64,000 nt of DNA, taken from Alphaproteobacteria bacterium. GTDB taxonomy: Bacteria; Pseudomonadota; Alphaproteobacteria; Rhizobiales; Rhizobiaceae. Every line of letters starts with the position of its first letter. The first letter of the stretch is position 1. The notes under the pieces were generated by a model. That model worked only from the letters and a program-made list of their open reading frames with translations. It did no database searches and was not told where the DNA came from. Of this stretch, positions 49,136-58,903 are shown piece after piece. The stretch is from contig JANSYK010000002.1 of the NCBI GenBank assembly GCA_024742485.1, positions 1,426,001-1,490,000 of the forward strand, given 5' to 3'. A program made the translations under genes and the position numbers.

Positions 49136-50085
49136 GCTTTCATAGTCCCAAAATGCGCCTGCTGGTCCGCAATCGGCCAGAACCGGCGCGCCGCGATCAC
49201 CAATCCGGCAACGACCGCCTGATCGGCATCCACCATGTGAATAGTCTTGTCGAGCGCAGCAAATGCGGATTGATAGAGGCCCGCCAATTTTCCCGACGCG
49301 ATGAGATGAACCGTGTCAGATGTCCCGAATTCAAGTTCGGCACCGGCGATTTCACCGCCGATCAGAAGCCCCGAAAGCCGCGCATAACAATCGATCTGCG
49401 AACGATCAAAAAGCAATTGCGAAGCGCGCAGGGAAAAGAGCATCCGTGGCATTTCTGCCGCATGATGAAAACTCTCCCGCACCGCGTCGACGAAATCCGC
49501 ATTCGCCGGATCGAAATCTCCGCCGGCGCCGACGGCATGGCGCAGTATTGATTGTGTCGCCAACAGACCGAAAAGCTCGCCGGTCATGTGGCTGGAAAAT
49601 CCGCTGATGTGACCATTGGTGAACCGTGCCCATTTCGAATGGGTCCCCGGCAGGCAAGCCAGTCCGATCGGTTCGCTTTCCGTCAGGCCGCCGAGCAGTT
49701 GCGTTTCCTCGCCGCGCATGACATCGGGTCTGGCCTGATCACGCTGGGCAAGGCCCGGCAATATGCGAATATCACGCCGGGTGCCGGTGACTTGTACGGC
49801 CCTGCTCACGATGTCGTTCAGGGACGCCGGAATGGTCAGGTAGCGCGCTTCCTGCCATCCCTGCCGCGACCCTGCCATTCCGCAGACAACGACCGGCAGC
49901 ACCTCGGGGGCCCCCATTGCGTCGAGATGCCCTTCGAGCACGCTCTCGTAGCCGGCCTGTGTCAGTTTTGCCATGCCCTCGTCGCTGCGCCGTTCAGCGA
50001 GCTTCGTTCCGTCATGCGACATCAGCCAGATGCGAAGCCGGCTAGTGCCCCAGTCAACAGCTGCAAAATGCGGTTCGGACACCAA
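49132..50085 (-). CDS. dgoK: 2-dehydro-3-deoxygalactonokinase
   Basis: Phosphorylates 2-dehydro-3-deoxygalactonate to KDPGal with ATP. 317 aa of the FGGY-like DgoK family: N-terminal ATP loop AVDWGTSRLRIWLM, VVVCGMAGSRQGW, LPGTHSKWARFTNGHI (LPGTHSKW motif), and FSSHMTGELFGLLATQSIL. It is coupled to dgoA by 4 bp overlap; the SDR lies 4 bp upstream. Confidence 0.93.
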   Translation of the reverse strand: MVSEPHFAAVDWGTSRLRIWLMSHDGTKLAERRSDEGMAKLTQAGYESVLEGHLDAMGAPEVLPVVVCGMAGSRQGWQEARYLTIPASLNDIVSRAVQVTGTRRDIRILPGLAQRDQARPDVMRGEETQLLGGLTESEPIGLACLPGTHSKWARFTNGHISGFSSHMTGELFGLLATQSILRHAVGAGGDFDPANADFVDAVRESFHHAAEMPRMLFSLRASQLLFDRSQIDCYARLSGLLIGGEIAGAELEFGTSDTVHLIASGKLAGLYQSAFAALDKTIHMVDADQAVVAGLVIAARRFWPIADQQAHFGTMKA

Positions 50086-50089
50086 AGCT

Positions 50090-50860
50090 CTACCCCGTCA
50101 CCACGACACCGCCATCCACCACCATCGCCTGGCTGGTCATCATTCTGGAGGCGGATGATGCCAGGAACAGTGTTGGCGCGACGATATCTTCAGGCAGGAT
50201 CTCGGCCTTCAGGCATTGCCGTTCAATGTGGTCTTTCAGAGCCTCTGGCGTCACCCACAGCTCCCGCTGCCGGTCGGTCAGGACCCAGCCGGGCATCAGC
50301 GCATTGACGCGAATATTGTCCGGACCGAGTTCACGGGCCAGTCCACGCGTCAGTCCGGTGATGGCCGACTTTGACGTTACATAGGCCGGGTACCCGGCAT
50401 TGCCCATCATGTACGAAATCGACGAGAAATTGATGATGGAGCCAAAGCCCGCCTGGCGCATGTCACTGGCCACTTCCTGGGCGGTAAAAAAATGCGGGCG
50501 CAAATTGATGTTGATGGCTTTGTCCCAATCGTCCACCGTGAAAGCATCCAGATCATGCCTGTTGTCGGATGCTGCATTGTTGACAAGAACGGTGATCGGG
50601 CCATGGGCCTCGCGGGCCTGTCGGATCGTTGCACGAAGCGCATCGACGTCGGTGATATCGCAAGCCATGAAGAGCGGGCGGTTTTTGTAGCTTGCTTCCA
50701 GCCGGTCGCAAAGCTCGGTCGCGTCCGAGCGTTGAACGAAAGCAACCTTGGCACCCTGCGCGACAAATCCCTCGGTGAGCCACGCGCCGATACCCGATCC
50801 ACCACCCGTGATGAAAACAGACTGACCTTTCAGATCTTCAAAATGTGCGTCAAGTTTCAT
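50090..50860 (-). CDS. SDR family oxidoreductase, candidate galactose 1-dehydrogenase
   Basis: 256 aa classical SDR: cofactor motif ITGGGSGIGAWLTEGFV, NNAASDNRHD, catalytic Ser in IINFSSISYMMG, Tyr-Lys in YPAYVTSKSAITGL, and C-terminal ASSASRMMTSQAMVVDGG. No known galactose dehydrogenase lies elsewhere in the operon, so this gene is the best candidate to oxidise D-galactose to galactonolactone, the first step of the De Ley-Doudoroff route. The substrate is inferred from context. Confidence 0.85.
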   Translation of the reverse strand: MKLDAHFEDLKGQSVFITGGGSGIGAWLTEGFVAQGAKVAFVQRSDATELCDRLEASYKNRPLFMACDITDVDALRATIRQAREAHGPITVLVNNAASDNRHDLDAFTVDDWDKAININLRPHFFTAQEVASDMRQAGFGSIINFSSISYMMGNAGYPAYVTSKSAITGLTRGLARELGPDNIRVNALMPGWVLTDRQRELWVTPEALKDHIERQCLKAEILPEDIVAPTLFLASSASRMMTSQAMVVDGGVVVTG

Positions 50861-51027
50861 CTTCTTCTACTCCAATTCAATTTGGCCCGAAGGTTTCGGG
50901 ACCGGGGTATCCGTCACGCTGGCAGACCGGCTTGCCAACCGGATTGTGGCCAGGGACGTGCCAGTATCGGTCGGCTGACCAGCTTTTGTCACGGCGGGAT
51001 GGCTGTCACCCGGGACATGGGCGGTAA

Positions 51028-53112
51028 TCACTGGCGCACGCCCTCGATGACCCACATGGTCTCGGGAAAGCTCCAGGGCAGGGTCAGGCCATGGTTCATC
51101 AGATAGGTACCGCTGAGAGTGACCGCCTCTGACTTCAGCGTTTGTGTGCCGCGGGAAAGGGTGCTGGCACTTTCACGGTTGATCAGGTTGATCTGGTAGC
51201 GCGCTTTCGGATCCAGACGCGTCAGACGCAATGGTCTCGGGGCGATCTGGCTGCTGGTCGTCGCCTTGCCGACAAAAGCCACGAACCGCGAATGATCGAT
51301 GGCAAGCTGCTGTTCTGCAACAATCGCCGGGTCGGCACTTTCCAGGCGCAGAATATCGGCGGTCATCATCCAGTGGCGATTGTTCTTCCACCAGGCGATA
51401 ACCTGCTGCAGCACATCGGCCTCGTCTTCGGTCAGTTCCTGCGGGTCCATCTCGATGCCCATATGCCGCTGCGCGGCAACCCAGGCACGGAAATGCATGT
51501 CCAGGACCCGCCCGGATGTGTGGCATTTGCGGGGGCCGACATGGCTGCCTGTGACCGCAGCCGGCAGAAACAGCGATGCGTTGTGCTGCATCTTCAATCG
51601 CTCGTGGGCATCATTGCTATCGCTGAGCCATATCCGGTGCGTGCGTTTGAGGATGCCGAAATCGATCCGGCCACCACCGGATGCACAGCTCTCAATTTCC
51701 ACATGGGGAAACTCCCTGCGCAGCCGGTCGATCAGGGCGTATGATCCGCGCGTCTGCGCGGCATCGGGCATCGGCAGGACACGGTTGTGGTCCCACTTGA
51801 TATATTCGATCGCGTGGTCACGAAGCACTGCGGCTATACGGTTGAAGAGAAAACTCTGAACCGCCGGCAGGGCCATGTTGAGCGCTTTCTGGTTGCGCCC
51901 CAATATCTGGTCTTCGCCGCCAAGTGCCCAATCGGGATGCGCCCGGTGAATATCGGAATCCGGATTGATCATTTCCGGCTCGAACCAGATGCCGAATGTC
52001 ATGCCGATGCTGTGGACGTGCTCAATCAGCGGATCCAGTCCATCGGGATACTTGCGCGGATCGACCTCCCAGTCGGAAAGCGCGCGCGTGTCGTCATCGC
52101 GCCGGCCGAACCAGCCATCGTCCAGAACGAAACGTTCCGCGCCCAGTTCCGCAGCGCGGCTGGCGATTTTCTTGAGGGTCGGAAGATTGTGGTCGAAATA
52201 GACCGCTTCCCAGCAATTGAAATGCACGGGCCTGGCGCGCTTTTCATCGGGCATGTGGACAATTTCGTCTCGCAGATGCCGTTGGAAAGCCACCGCACAG
52301 CCATTCAGCCCGTCATCAGAGAACGTGATGTAGAGCGGTGCAGTTTCAAAATGGGTCTGCGGCGCAACCTCCATGCGTTCGGCGTGGCCAAACTGAATCT
52401 GCCGCCGTCCGTCTGGCAGTTCCTCGGCGATCATCTTGTGTCCGCCCGACCACCCGTAGTGAAACGCATAGGCTTGACCCTGCGTGTTCGTTGCCCCGCG
52501 ACACGGCACGATCAGACCCGGAAAATGCTCGTGTCCGGTTCGGCCTGTCCGGTTTTCACGGAACCGCATGCCGGGAGACCAGGCCGTCCGGTTGAGCTGG
52601 AACTCTCCGCACCAGCGACCGGCAAAATCGATCATTTCGTCCGATAGCTGTGGCGCCGGGATCACCGGAGCGGACATCCAGTGCAGATGAACCGGCTGGC
52701 TGGACTCAAGCTTCGACTGCGCTTCGATCACATGGGTTTGCCCGTTGATGGCAAAATGGGCCGTATAGGTCAGGCCGTTCCCCACGTCCTCATAGATCAG
52801 CTGCAGTTTGCCGGGGGCTTGGTCAACCTTTTCAAGGCAGAACTTGGTCAGCAGCTGCGTTCCGTCCTTGGCACGCACGATCAGGCCCGGCTGACCGGGA
52901 AAGGTCCGTGTTGCCTCGGGGGAAATGGAAAGCTCGGGGTTCAAATCAAGCATGCCACCGGTGACATCGATGGCATGGACAGAAAATAGGGTACTCAGAT
53001 CCTCGTCGTCCGGCAGCTTCGGCCCCCAATAGATCACCTCGGCAAGGTGATCTCTGTGGGAGCCGAGTACCAGAGTCTGACGCCTGTCATCCAGCCGCCA
53101 GCATTGGATCAT
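51028..53112 (-). CDS. Alpha-galactosidase, glycoside hydrolase family 36
   Basis: Releases galactose from melibiose/raffinose-type alpha-galactosides. 694 aa from ATG 53112; an upstream frame to 53172 adds 20 residues and overlaps the permease. GH36 motifs: NCWEAVYFDHNLPTLKKIA, VLDDGWFGRRDDD, IWFEPEMINPDSD, nucleophile Asp441 in IKWDHNRVLP, ESCASGGGRIDFGIL, and acid/base Asp497 in IWLSDSNDA. N-terminal beta-supersandwich and C-terminal domain are present. Cytoplasmic. Confidence 0.95.
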   Translation of the reverse strand: MIQCWRLDDRRQTLVLGSHRDHLAEVIYWGPKLPDDEDLSTLFSVHAIDVTGGMLDLNPELSISPEATRTFPGQPGLIVRAKDGTQLLTKFCLEKVDQAPGKLQLIYEDVGNGLTYTAHFAINGQTHVIEAQSKLESSQPVHLHWMSAPVIPAPQLSDEMIDFAGRWCGEFQLNRTAWSPGMRFRENRTGRTGHEHFPGLIVPCRGATNTQGQAYAFHYGWSGGHKMIAEELPDGRRQIQFGHAERMEVAPQTHFETAPLYITFSDDGLNGCAVAFQRHLRDEIVHMPDEKRARPVHFNCWEAVYFDHNLPTLKKIASRAAELGAERFVLDDGWFGRRDDDTRALSDWEVDPRKYPDGLDPLIEHVHSIGMTFGIWFEPEMINPDSDIHRAHPDWALGGEDQILGRNQKALNMALPAVQSFLFNRIAAVLRDHAIEYIKWDHNRVLPMPDAAQTRGSYALIDRLRREFPHVEIESCASGGGRIDFGILKRTHRIWLSDSNDAHERLKMQHNASLFLPAAVTGSHVGPRKCHTSGRVLDMHFRAWVAAQRHMGIEMDPQELTEDEADVLQQVIAWWKNNRHWMMTADILRLESADPAIVAEQQLAIDHSRFVAFVGKATTSSQIAPRPLRLTRLDPKARYQINLINRESASTLSRGTQTLKSEAVTLSGTYLMNHGLTLPWSFPETMWVIEGVRQ

Positions 53113-53140
53113 GGCAGCACATTTCGCATCGTGTTTGAAG

Positions 53141-53989
53141 TCATTTGACAGCTCCAAGTGTGAGGCCGGCAATAAAGTGCTTCTGCATCAGGAAGAACAT
53201 CGCAACCGGCGGCAGGGCCGCAACGATGGCGCCGGCGCTCATCAGGTGATAGGCGGCCCGGAACTGTGCGTTGAACGAAGTGATGCCTGCTGTCACCGGT
53301 TGGGATTCAACGCCCTGGGTCAACACGATCGCCCAGAAATAGTCGTTCCAGATGAAGGTGAAGATCAGCACGCTGAGTGCGGCAATGGCCGGTTTCATGA
53401 GTGGCAGGACGATGTAGATGAAGATCCTCCACTCGGCAATGCCCTCGACCCGCGCGGCTTCGATCAGTGCAAAGGGCAGTCCCTTGATGAAGTTGCGCAT
53501 GAACAAGGTGCAGAAGCCCGACTGGAAGGCAATGTGGAAAAGCACAAGGCCCGTTTTGGTGTTGTAGAGACCCATATCGAGGGTGAGATCACGAACCGGC
53601 ACCATGAGGATCTGGAAGGGCACGAAGTTTCCTGCGACGAACAGGAAAAAGACCCACAAATTCAGCTTGAATTTGTAGATGCCCAGGGCAAAGCCGGCCA
53701 TACAGGACAGAGCCACGGCGCCAATCGCTGTCGGCACCGTAATCAACAGAGAGTTGAGCAGATAGCGCGGCATGTCAGATTCGAAAAATACCCTTCCGTA
53801 ATTTTCGAAGCCGCCGAAGCTTGATGGCAGGGACCAATAGTTGCCCCCGGAAAAATCACCTTCCGGTTTGACTGAAAACAGTGCAACGGCAAGCAGCGGC
53901 AACAGCCACATGATCAACGCAACAGGCAGAAAGGACTGATATGTGATCTGCCAACTGCGTGGTGATTTTTGAATAGGTGTCGGAAACAT
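53141..53989 (-). CDS. CUT1 sugar ABC transporter permease (MalG-like)
   Basis: Inner-membrane permease, 282 aa from ATG 53989 (MFPTPIQKSPRSW); a frame to 54103 adds a nonsensical Cys/Ser-rich leader. About six TM segments, the EAA loop EAARVEGIAEWRIFIYIVLPLMKP, and a C-terminal GAIVAALPPVAMFF. It pairs with the MalF-type permease one bp upstream. Confidence 0.93.
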   Translation of the reverse strand: MFPTPIQKSPRSWQITYQSFLPVALIMWLLPLLAVALFSVKPEGDFSGGNYWSLPSSFGGFENYGRVFFESDMPRYLLNSLLITVPTAIGAVALSCMAGFALGIYKFKLNLWVFFLFVAGNFVPFQILMVPVRDLTLDMGLYNTKTGLVLFHIAFQSGFCTLFMRNFIKGLPFALIEAARVEGIAEWRIFIYIVLPLMKPAIAALSVLIFTFIWNDYFWAIVLTQGVESQPVTAGITSFNAQFRAAYHLMSAGAIVAALPPVAMFFLMQKHFIAGLTLGAVK

Positions 53990-53990
53990 A

Positions 53991-54920
53991 TCAGCGTCCC
54001 CTCTCGTCTTGATACATCGAGTAAAGGAAATACGCGATGAAGAACAACATGATGAAGAACAGCACCACAGCGATGGCGGCGCCGTAACCCATGCGGAAGC
54101 CATATTCCGACAGGGCGACCTCGAACATGTAGAAGCTCAGAACCCGGCTTTCGCCGAATGGTCCGCCATTGGTCATGACCGAGATCAGGTCGAAGGAGCG
54201 AAGCGCGCCGACGATTGTCACCACGAAGGCAATGAAGGTTGCGGGCTTGAGCTGCGGGACGATGACGTACCAGAGCATCCTCCAGCCCTTGGCACCATCA
54301 AGTCTTGCGGCCTCGATCTGTTCGGGATCAACGGCGTTGAGACCGGTCAGGTAGAGGATCATGCAGTAGGCTGTCTGTGGCCAGAGACCGGCAGCAATGA
54401 TGCCGTATGTCACATAAGTCGGGTCACCCAGGACGTTGATCGGACCAAGCCCGACCCAGCCGATGATCGTATTCAGCAGTCCGAATGTCGGGTCGTAGAA
54501 CCAGGTAAACACCAGGCCAACAACCACCTGGCTGATGACGAACGGGAAAAAGAAGAGCGACTTGTAAAGTCTGATGCCCATGACGGTCTGGTTCAAAAAC
54601 AGTGCGATGAACAATCCGGCGGGAATGGCCAGCAGGTACAGGATCAACCAGATCACATTGTTCTTCAGCGACGTATAGAACGCCGGGTCGTCCCACAGTT
54701 CGACGTAGTTTTCAGTACCGATATATTCACGGGCGCCCAAACCATCCCATGCAAAAAGGGAGATTTCGAAGCTCTGGAAAATGGGAATGATCACATAGGC
54801 GGCAAAGAACAGGATCGCCGGTGCAAGGAACAGCCACGGCGTAACGCTGATTTCGTTTCGCTTGTACCAGGATCTGTTGGGCGTTTCATAATCGGATTTG
54901 GCTAGGCTGGCAGTCGACAT
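53991..54920 (-). CDS. CUT1 sugar ABC transporter permease (MalF-like)
   Basis: 309 aa inner-membrane permease with an N-terminal TM (VTPWLFLAPAILFFAAYVII), periplasmic segment YIGTENYVELWDDPAFYTSL, and EAA loop IEAARLDGAKGWRMLWYVIVPQLK. It forms the heterodimer with the MalG-type permease. Its start lies 125 bp after the binding-protein stop with a strong hairpin between. Confidence 0.93.
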   Translation of the reverse strand: MSTASLAKSDYETPNRSWYKRNEISVTPWLFLAPAILFFAAYVIIPIFQSFEISLFAWDGLGAREYIGTENYVELWDDPAFYTSLKNNVIWLILYLLAIPAGLFIALFLNQTVMGIRLYKSLFFFPFVISQVVVGLVFTWFYDPTFGLLNTIIGWVGLGPINVLGDPTYVTYGIIAAGLWPQTAYCMILYLTGLNAVDPEQIEAARLDGAKGWRMLWYVIVPQLKPATFIAFVVTIVGALRSFDLISVMTNGGPFGESRVLSFYMFEVALSEYGFRMGYGAAIAVVLFFIMLFFIAYFLYSMYQDERGR

Positions 54921-55012
54921 CGCGAACCTCTATTCTTCATTGCATTCGCGTGTCCCGAGGGGCCAGCGAAGCTGGAATCCAAATGCGGACATTGGATGGT
55001 CCGAAAGGCAAA

Positions 55013-55039
55013 CGGGGCGGAACTAGCAGTCCCGCCCCG
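55013..55039 (-). promoter_or_regulatory. Stem-loop between galactoside binding-protein and permease genes
   Basis: GGGGCGG(a)ACT / AGT(c)CCGCCCC with a 3-nt AGC loop, 7 bp after the binding-protein stop on the minus strand. No U-run follows. Likely a message-stabilising or partial-termination hairpin that raises binding-protein level relative to permeases. Confidence 0.65.
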
Positions 55040-55045
55040 GTACGA

Positions 55046-56296
55046 TTACTTGTAAACACGCTCGCGTGTTTTCTCCAGGCGCTGGAGGATTTGATCCAGA
55101 TTGTCAGGGCGAACCATGAACTCCTGGAAACCCTCCATGCCGACTTTCGCCATTTCTGCTGGCGCGTCGCGGTCGAAGAACTGAGCAAGAGCAGAGGCAC
55201 CATTCAGCATCTCAAAACCCTGTTGCACGAATTTGTCGTCCGTATTGACGCTGGCCTGGTTGTTGACCGGCAACTGACCAAGGCTTGCATTCATTGATGT
55301 CTGCACTTCGGGAGTGGCAACAAACTGCAGGAACGCACGAGCGGCTTCCTTGTTTTGTGCACCTGACGGGATGTGCAGGGTATCCGTCGGAGCTTCCTCG
55401 GCCATCGGGATGCCCTCGGTGATCAGCGGGAACTGATAGAAATCAAGCTGATCATCCGTCAATCCGGCAGCCTTGATCGGATCAACGGCAAAGTTGCCCA
55501 TCAGGTAAGCCGCTGCTTTTCCGTCAACCAGGAAAGGAATGGCTTCCTGCCAGCTATAGGCTGTGTGGTCATCGATGAAAGCACCCATGTCGATCAGCTC
55601 ACGCCAATTCGCCATGGTTTTCTTGACCCGGTCGTCCGTCCAGCTGACTTCACCGGCGGTGAGAGCCATGTGGAACTCGTAACCGTTGGTGCGCAGGTTC
55701 AGATAGTCGAACCAGCCGGCTGCGGTCCACAGGAACTTCGTACCGATTGTGTAGCACTTCGCGCCGGAATCGATGATCTTCTGGCAATTGGCTTTTTCTT
55801 CGTCCCAGGTCTTTGGTTCGCTCAGACCCAGCTTGTCGAAAATGTCTTTCCGGTAGTACATGCCCCACTGATAGTAGGTGTAGGGTACGCCCCACTGTTT
55901 GCCGTCGATCGTCAGCGCGGTTTTGGTCGATGCCAACTGCTCGGCCAGTTCACCCTGCCAGAGATCAGACACATCCTCAAAAAGACCGGTTTTCACATAG
56001 GGAAGCATGCGGTTGCCGGCGTACCATGTCGCCACATCTGGCGGGTTTGCAGTCAGGAAGTTTCTGATCTGCGTCTTGTAACCATCACGATCGATGATGG
56101 TTGTTTCGATGTTGAGATCCGGATGCATTTCATCGAATTGAGCAATGATGCCTTCGAAGGTTGCACGCGGTGCGGGGTTTGAAGTGTCGAGAAATATTTT
56201 CATGTCGCCGGACAGCTTGTCGGCGGCAAAAGCCCCCGTTGCCAATGCGGCGCTGGTAACAAGCGCCATAGCTGACGCCTTCAAAATGGAACGCAT
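55046..56296 (-). CDS. CUT1 sugar ABC transporter substrate-binding protein
   Basis: 416 aa with a signal peptide (1-24, ATGAFA before ADKLSG) and MalE-like fold: MKIFLDTSNPAPRATFEGIIAQF, VATWYAGNRMLPYVKTGLFED, FVATPEVQTSMNASLGQLPVN. GGGAGGATA precedes the ATG. First gene of the nine-gene galactoside operon. The likely ligand is an alpha- or beta-galactoside, given the hydrolases behind it. Confidence 0.93.
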   Translation of the reverse strand: MRSILKASAMALVTSAALATGAFAADKLSGDMKIFLDTSNPAPRATFEGIIAQFDEMHPDLNIETTIIDRDGYKTQIRNFLTANPPDVATWYAGNRMLPYVKTGLFEDVSDLWQGELAEQLASTKTALTIDGKQWGVPYTYYQWGMYYRKDIFDKLGLSEPKTWDEEKANCQKIIDSGAKCYTIGTKFLWTAAGWFDYLNLRTNGYEFHMALTAGEVSWTDDRVKKTMANWRELIDMGAFIDDHTAYSWQEAIPFLVDGKAAAYLMGNFAVDPIKAAGLTDDQLDFYQFPLITEGIPMAEEAPTDTLHIPSGAQNKEAARAFLQFVATPEVQTSMNASLGQLPVNNQASVNTDDKFVQQGFEMLNGASALAQFFDRDAPAEMAKVGMEGFQEFMVRPDNLDQILQRLEKTRERVYK

Positions 56297-56318
56297 GGTA
56301 TCCTCCCTTTCGGTTCCG

Positions 56319-56336
56319 AATAATGAAACAATTATT
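56319..56336. promoter_or_regulatory. Candidate operator in the binding-protein/iclR divergent region
   Basis: Inverted repeat AATAAT-N6-ATTATT in the 125 bp between the divergent operon and the IclR-family gene, near the operon start (23 bp before its ATG). Placement suits an IclR-type repressor that controls both directions, but no consensus supports it. Confidence 0.35.
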
Positions 56337-56421
56337 TACATATTGAAATTGGAGCACGATTGTCATACGCTTGTCAAGAATATCCTCGCCGGCCTTGGGA
56401 GCCACACGGGGATAGGGAGGA

Positions 56422-57237
56422 ATGACATTGCACACCGGGCACAAGTCGAGCGGGACTGTGGGGAAGGCACTGAGCGTGCTTGATCAGGTGGCATCATTTG
56501 AGCGGCCGGTGCGGTTCAATGATGTCCTGGCGGATTCGCCCTTTCCCAAGGCGACGCTCTACCGGATTCTGCAAAATCTCGTGACGGAAGACTTGCTGAC
56601 CTTCGATCGCAAATGGCAGACCTATGCCCTCGGTGTACGTCTCGTTCGCCTTGCGCATTCGGCCTGGAAGCAATCTTCGCTGGCGCCCGTTGCGCGACCT
56701 CACCTGACATCGCTCAGTGAAAAGACGGGCGAGACGATCCACCTTGCACAGCTTGACGGGCCGCACGTGCTTTATCTCGACAAGCGCGATGCGAAACGTC
56801 GCGTTACGATGTTTTCGGAAGCCGGCAAGGTCGGCCCGGCCTATTGCACAGGGGTCGGTAAGGCAATGTTGGCCTTTCTTCCCGAAGATGAGTTGCAGCG
56901 CATCCTGCCGCAACAGTCCTACCATCGGTTCACGCCATCAACTCTGTGTTCCGTGCAGGAATTGACCGACGAGCTCGGGCAGATACGCCAGCACGGTTTT
57001 GCACTCGATCGCGAAGACCATGAGCCCGGAATTATCTGCGTGGCGGTTCCCATCCTGTCACGAACCCGGCAGATGATGGGTGCCATTTCAATCACCAGCA
57101 CCTCAGCCAGGACCTCTCTTGGCAAGCTGAAAAAGTTTGTGCCGGATTTGCAGGGAGCAGCCTGCGATATTGCGGCAGCGGCGGAATATTGGCGGTTCCC
57201 CGACAACCAGAAAACGCCGGAAGCAATGGAGATCTAA
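56422..57237 (+). CDS. IclR-family transcriptional regulator
   Basis: 271 aa. N-terminal winged HTH (about 12-70: [41 protein letters not shown]) and C-terminal effector domain ([43 protein letters not shown]). Divergent from the galactoside operon and followed 4 bp later by the ATPase. Likely the local regulator; the effector may be galactose, galactonate or a KDG-type intermediate. Confidence 0.92.
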   Translation: MTLHTGHKSSGTVGKALSVLDQVASFERPVRFNDVLADSPFPKATLYRILQNLVTEDLLTFDRKWQTYALGVRLVRLAHSAWKQSSLAPVARPHLTSLSEKTGETIHLAQLDGPHVLYLDKRDAKRRVTMFSEAGKVGPAYCTGVGKAMLAFLPEDELQRILPQQSYHRFTPSTLCSVQELTDELGQIRQHGFALDREDHEPGIICVAVPILSRTRQMMGAISITSTSARTSLGKLKKFVPDLQGAACDIAAAAEYWRFPDNQKTPEAMEI

Positions 57238-57241
57238 CGAA

Positions 57242-58300
57242 ATGTCAGGTGTAACACTTCAAGAAGTCGTCAAGCGATACAGCGATGTTCAGGTGATCCA
57301 CGGTGTGGATCTGCAAATCGAGGATGGTGAATTCTGTGTTTTTGTCGGGCCGTCCGGTTGCGGCAAGTCAACACTGCTGCGCATGGTTGCGGGACTGGAA
57401 GAAACCACCGAAGGCAAAATTTCCATCGGATCTCGCGATGTAACCCGCATGGATCCGGCGCAGCGTGGTGTCGCCATGGTGTTTCAGACCTATGCGCTCT
57501 ACCCGCATATGACGGTCAAGGATAATATGGGGTTTGGCCTGAAGATGAACGGCCATCCCAAGGCGGAGATTGACAAGAAAGTTGCCGAGGCAACCAAAAT
57601 CCTCAAGCTGGAAGAATATCTCAGTCGCAAGCCCTCGGCATTGTCGGGTGGACAGAGACAGCGCGTCTCCATTGGCCGCGCCATTGTTCGCGGACCGGAA
57701 GTGTTCCTGTTCGACGAGCCGCTTTCCAACCTCGATGCGGAATTGCGCGTTGAAATGCGCGTCGAGATCGCGCGGTTGCACAAGGAAATCGGCGCCACCA
57801 TGATTTACGTGACCCACGATCAGGTGGAAGCCATGACATTGGCGGACAAGATTGTGGTTCTGCGTGCCGGCAATATTGAACAGGTCGGCGCACCGCTGGA
57901 TCTTTATAGTGATCCGAACAACAAATTCGTTGCTGGATTCATCGGCTCTCCCGCCATGAATTTTCTTGAAGGAACAAGCAAGGGCGATTCAGTCGAGGTC
58001 CCGGCTCTCAAATCCAGCTACAAATTGCCCGTCAATATCCCGGCCGCGGGTACACCGGTCATACTCGGCATACGGCCGGAGCATATTGAGGTCGACAGAA
58101 GTGGCGACACATTGGCGGTTGATCTGACGGAAGCCTTGGGTGGCGTGTCCTATGACTATCTCGTGTCGGATACCGGGGAAAAAATCATCGTCGAAGAACA
58201 TGGCGACGAGCGTTCGGTGGAAGGCTCTCGGGTCAGCATTTCATTCGATACCAACCGGGCCATGCTGTTCGATCGAGAGTCGGAACAACGCATTCGGTAA
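57242..58300 (+). CDS. Sugar ABC transporter ATP-binding protein (MalK/UgpC-like)
   Basis: 352 aa from ATG 57242 ([15 protein letters not shown]); the open frame from 57137 covers iclR. Walker [16 protein letters not shown]-loop VFQTYALYP, signature [16 protein letters not shown], Walker [16 protein letters not shown]-loop [17 protein letters not shown], and a C-terminal TOBE/MalK regulatory domain with GIRPEHIEV. Energises the MalFG-type permeases divergently encoded. It could also serve other CUT1 systems. Confidence 0.94.
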   Translation: MSGVTLQEVVKRYSDVQVIHGVDLQIEDGEFCVFVGPSGCGKSTLLRMVAGLEETTEGKISIGSRDVTRMDPAQRGVAMVFQTYALYPHMTVKDNMGFGLKMNGHPKAEIDKKVAEATKILKLEEYLSRKPSALSGGQRQRVSIGRAIVRGPEVFLFDEPLSNLDAELRVEMRVEIARLHKEIGATMIYVTHDQVEAMTLADKIVVLRAGNIEQVGAPLDLYSDPNNKFVAGFIGSPAMNFLEGTSKGDSVEVPALKSSYKLPVNIPAAGTPVILGIRPEHIEVDRSGDTLAVDLTEALGGVSYDYLVSDTGEKIIVEEHGDERSVEGSRVSISFDTNRAMLFDRESEQRIR

Positions 58301-58321
58301 ACGATCCAAATCAAATGGATC

Positions 58322-58350
58322 AAAGGGGCGCTGTCAGGCGCCCCTTTTTG
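58322..58350. terminator. Bidirectional rho-independent terminator
   Basis: AAAGGGGCGC / GCGCCCCTTTTTG stem with CTGTCAG-type loop and T-run. It separates the ATPase gene from the convergent fasciclin gene and works both ways. Confidence 0.9.
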
Positions 58351-58353
58351 TCG

Positions 58354-58842
58354 TCAGCTTGACGGAAGCATGACCTTGTCGATGACGTGAATGACGCCAT
58401 TGTCGGTCACGATATCGGCGCTGATTACGGTCGCTTCATCGACAGAAACACCGCTGGATGACTTTTCCACAGCGAGCAGCGTGTCGCCACCGGACTTGAT
58501 TGTCTTGACGTGAATCACGCGACCCGGCAACTGGTTGGACATCAGCTTGCGCGGCAGAACGTGGTAGCTCAGGACAGCAATGAGCTGGTCCTTGTTCTCG
58601 GGCTTGAGCAGTGTCTCAACCGTTCCGGCCGGCAATGCTGCAAACGCCTCGTCCGTCGGAGCAAAGACGGTCAGGTTTTCGCCGGTGGCGAGCGCATCGG
58701 CAAGCCCGGCAGCCGTGGCAGCAGCCAGAAGGGTTTCAAAACTTCCGGCGCTCTTTGCTGTCTCGACAATGTTCGAAGCTTTCGCCGGCACGGTCGCCAG
58801 CATCGCGGCTGCAAGGCCTGCAGCAATCAGTGATTTTCTCAT
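58354..58842 (-). CDS. Secreted fasciclin-domain protein, RpoE target
   Basis: 162 aa with a signal peptide (1-22, MLATVPAKA before SNIVETA) and one FAS1 domain (about 24-162): TVFAPTDEAFAALPAGTVETLL (H1-type), VLSYHVLPRKLM, and VISADIVTDNGVIHVIDKVMLP (H2-type). FAS1 proteins are adhesive or extracytoplasmic. It is preceded by a strong TGATCC-N16-CGTAA promoter, so it belongs to the singlet-oxygen/RpoE regulon next door. Confidence 0.92.
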   Translation of the reverse strand: MRKSLIAAGLAAAMLATVPAKASNIVETAKSAGSFETLLAAATAAGLADALATGENLTVFAPTDEAFAALPAGTVETLLKPENKDQLIAVLSYHVLPRKLMSNQLPGRVIHVKTIKSGGDTLLAVEKSSSGVSVDEATVISADIVTDNGVIHVIDKVMLPSS

Positions 58843-58903
58843 TTAGGTCGTCCTCCAAGGATTGATTTACAACAAATGGTTATGGGTTTTTGCTAGCGGT
58901 GGG

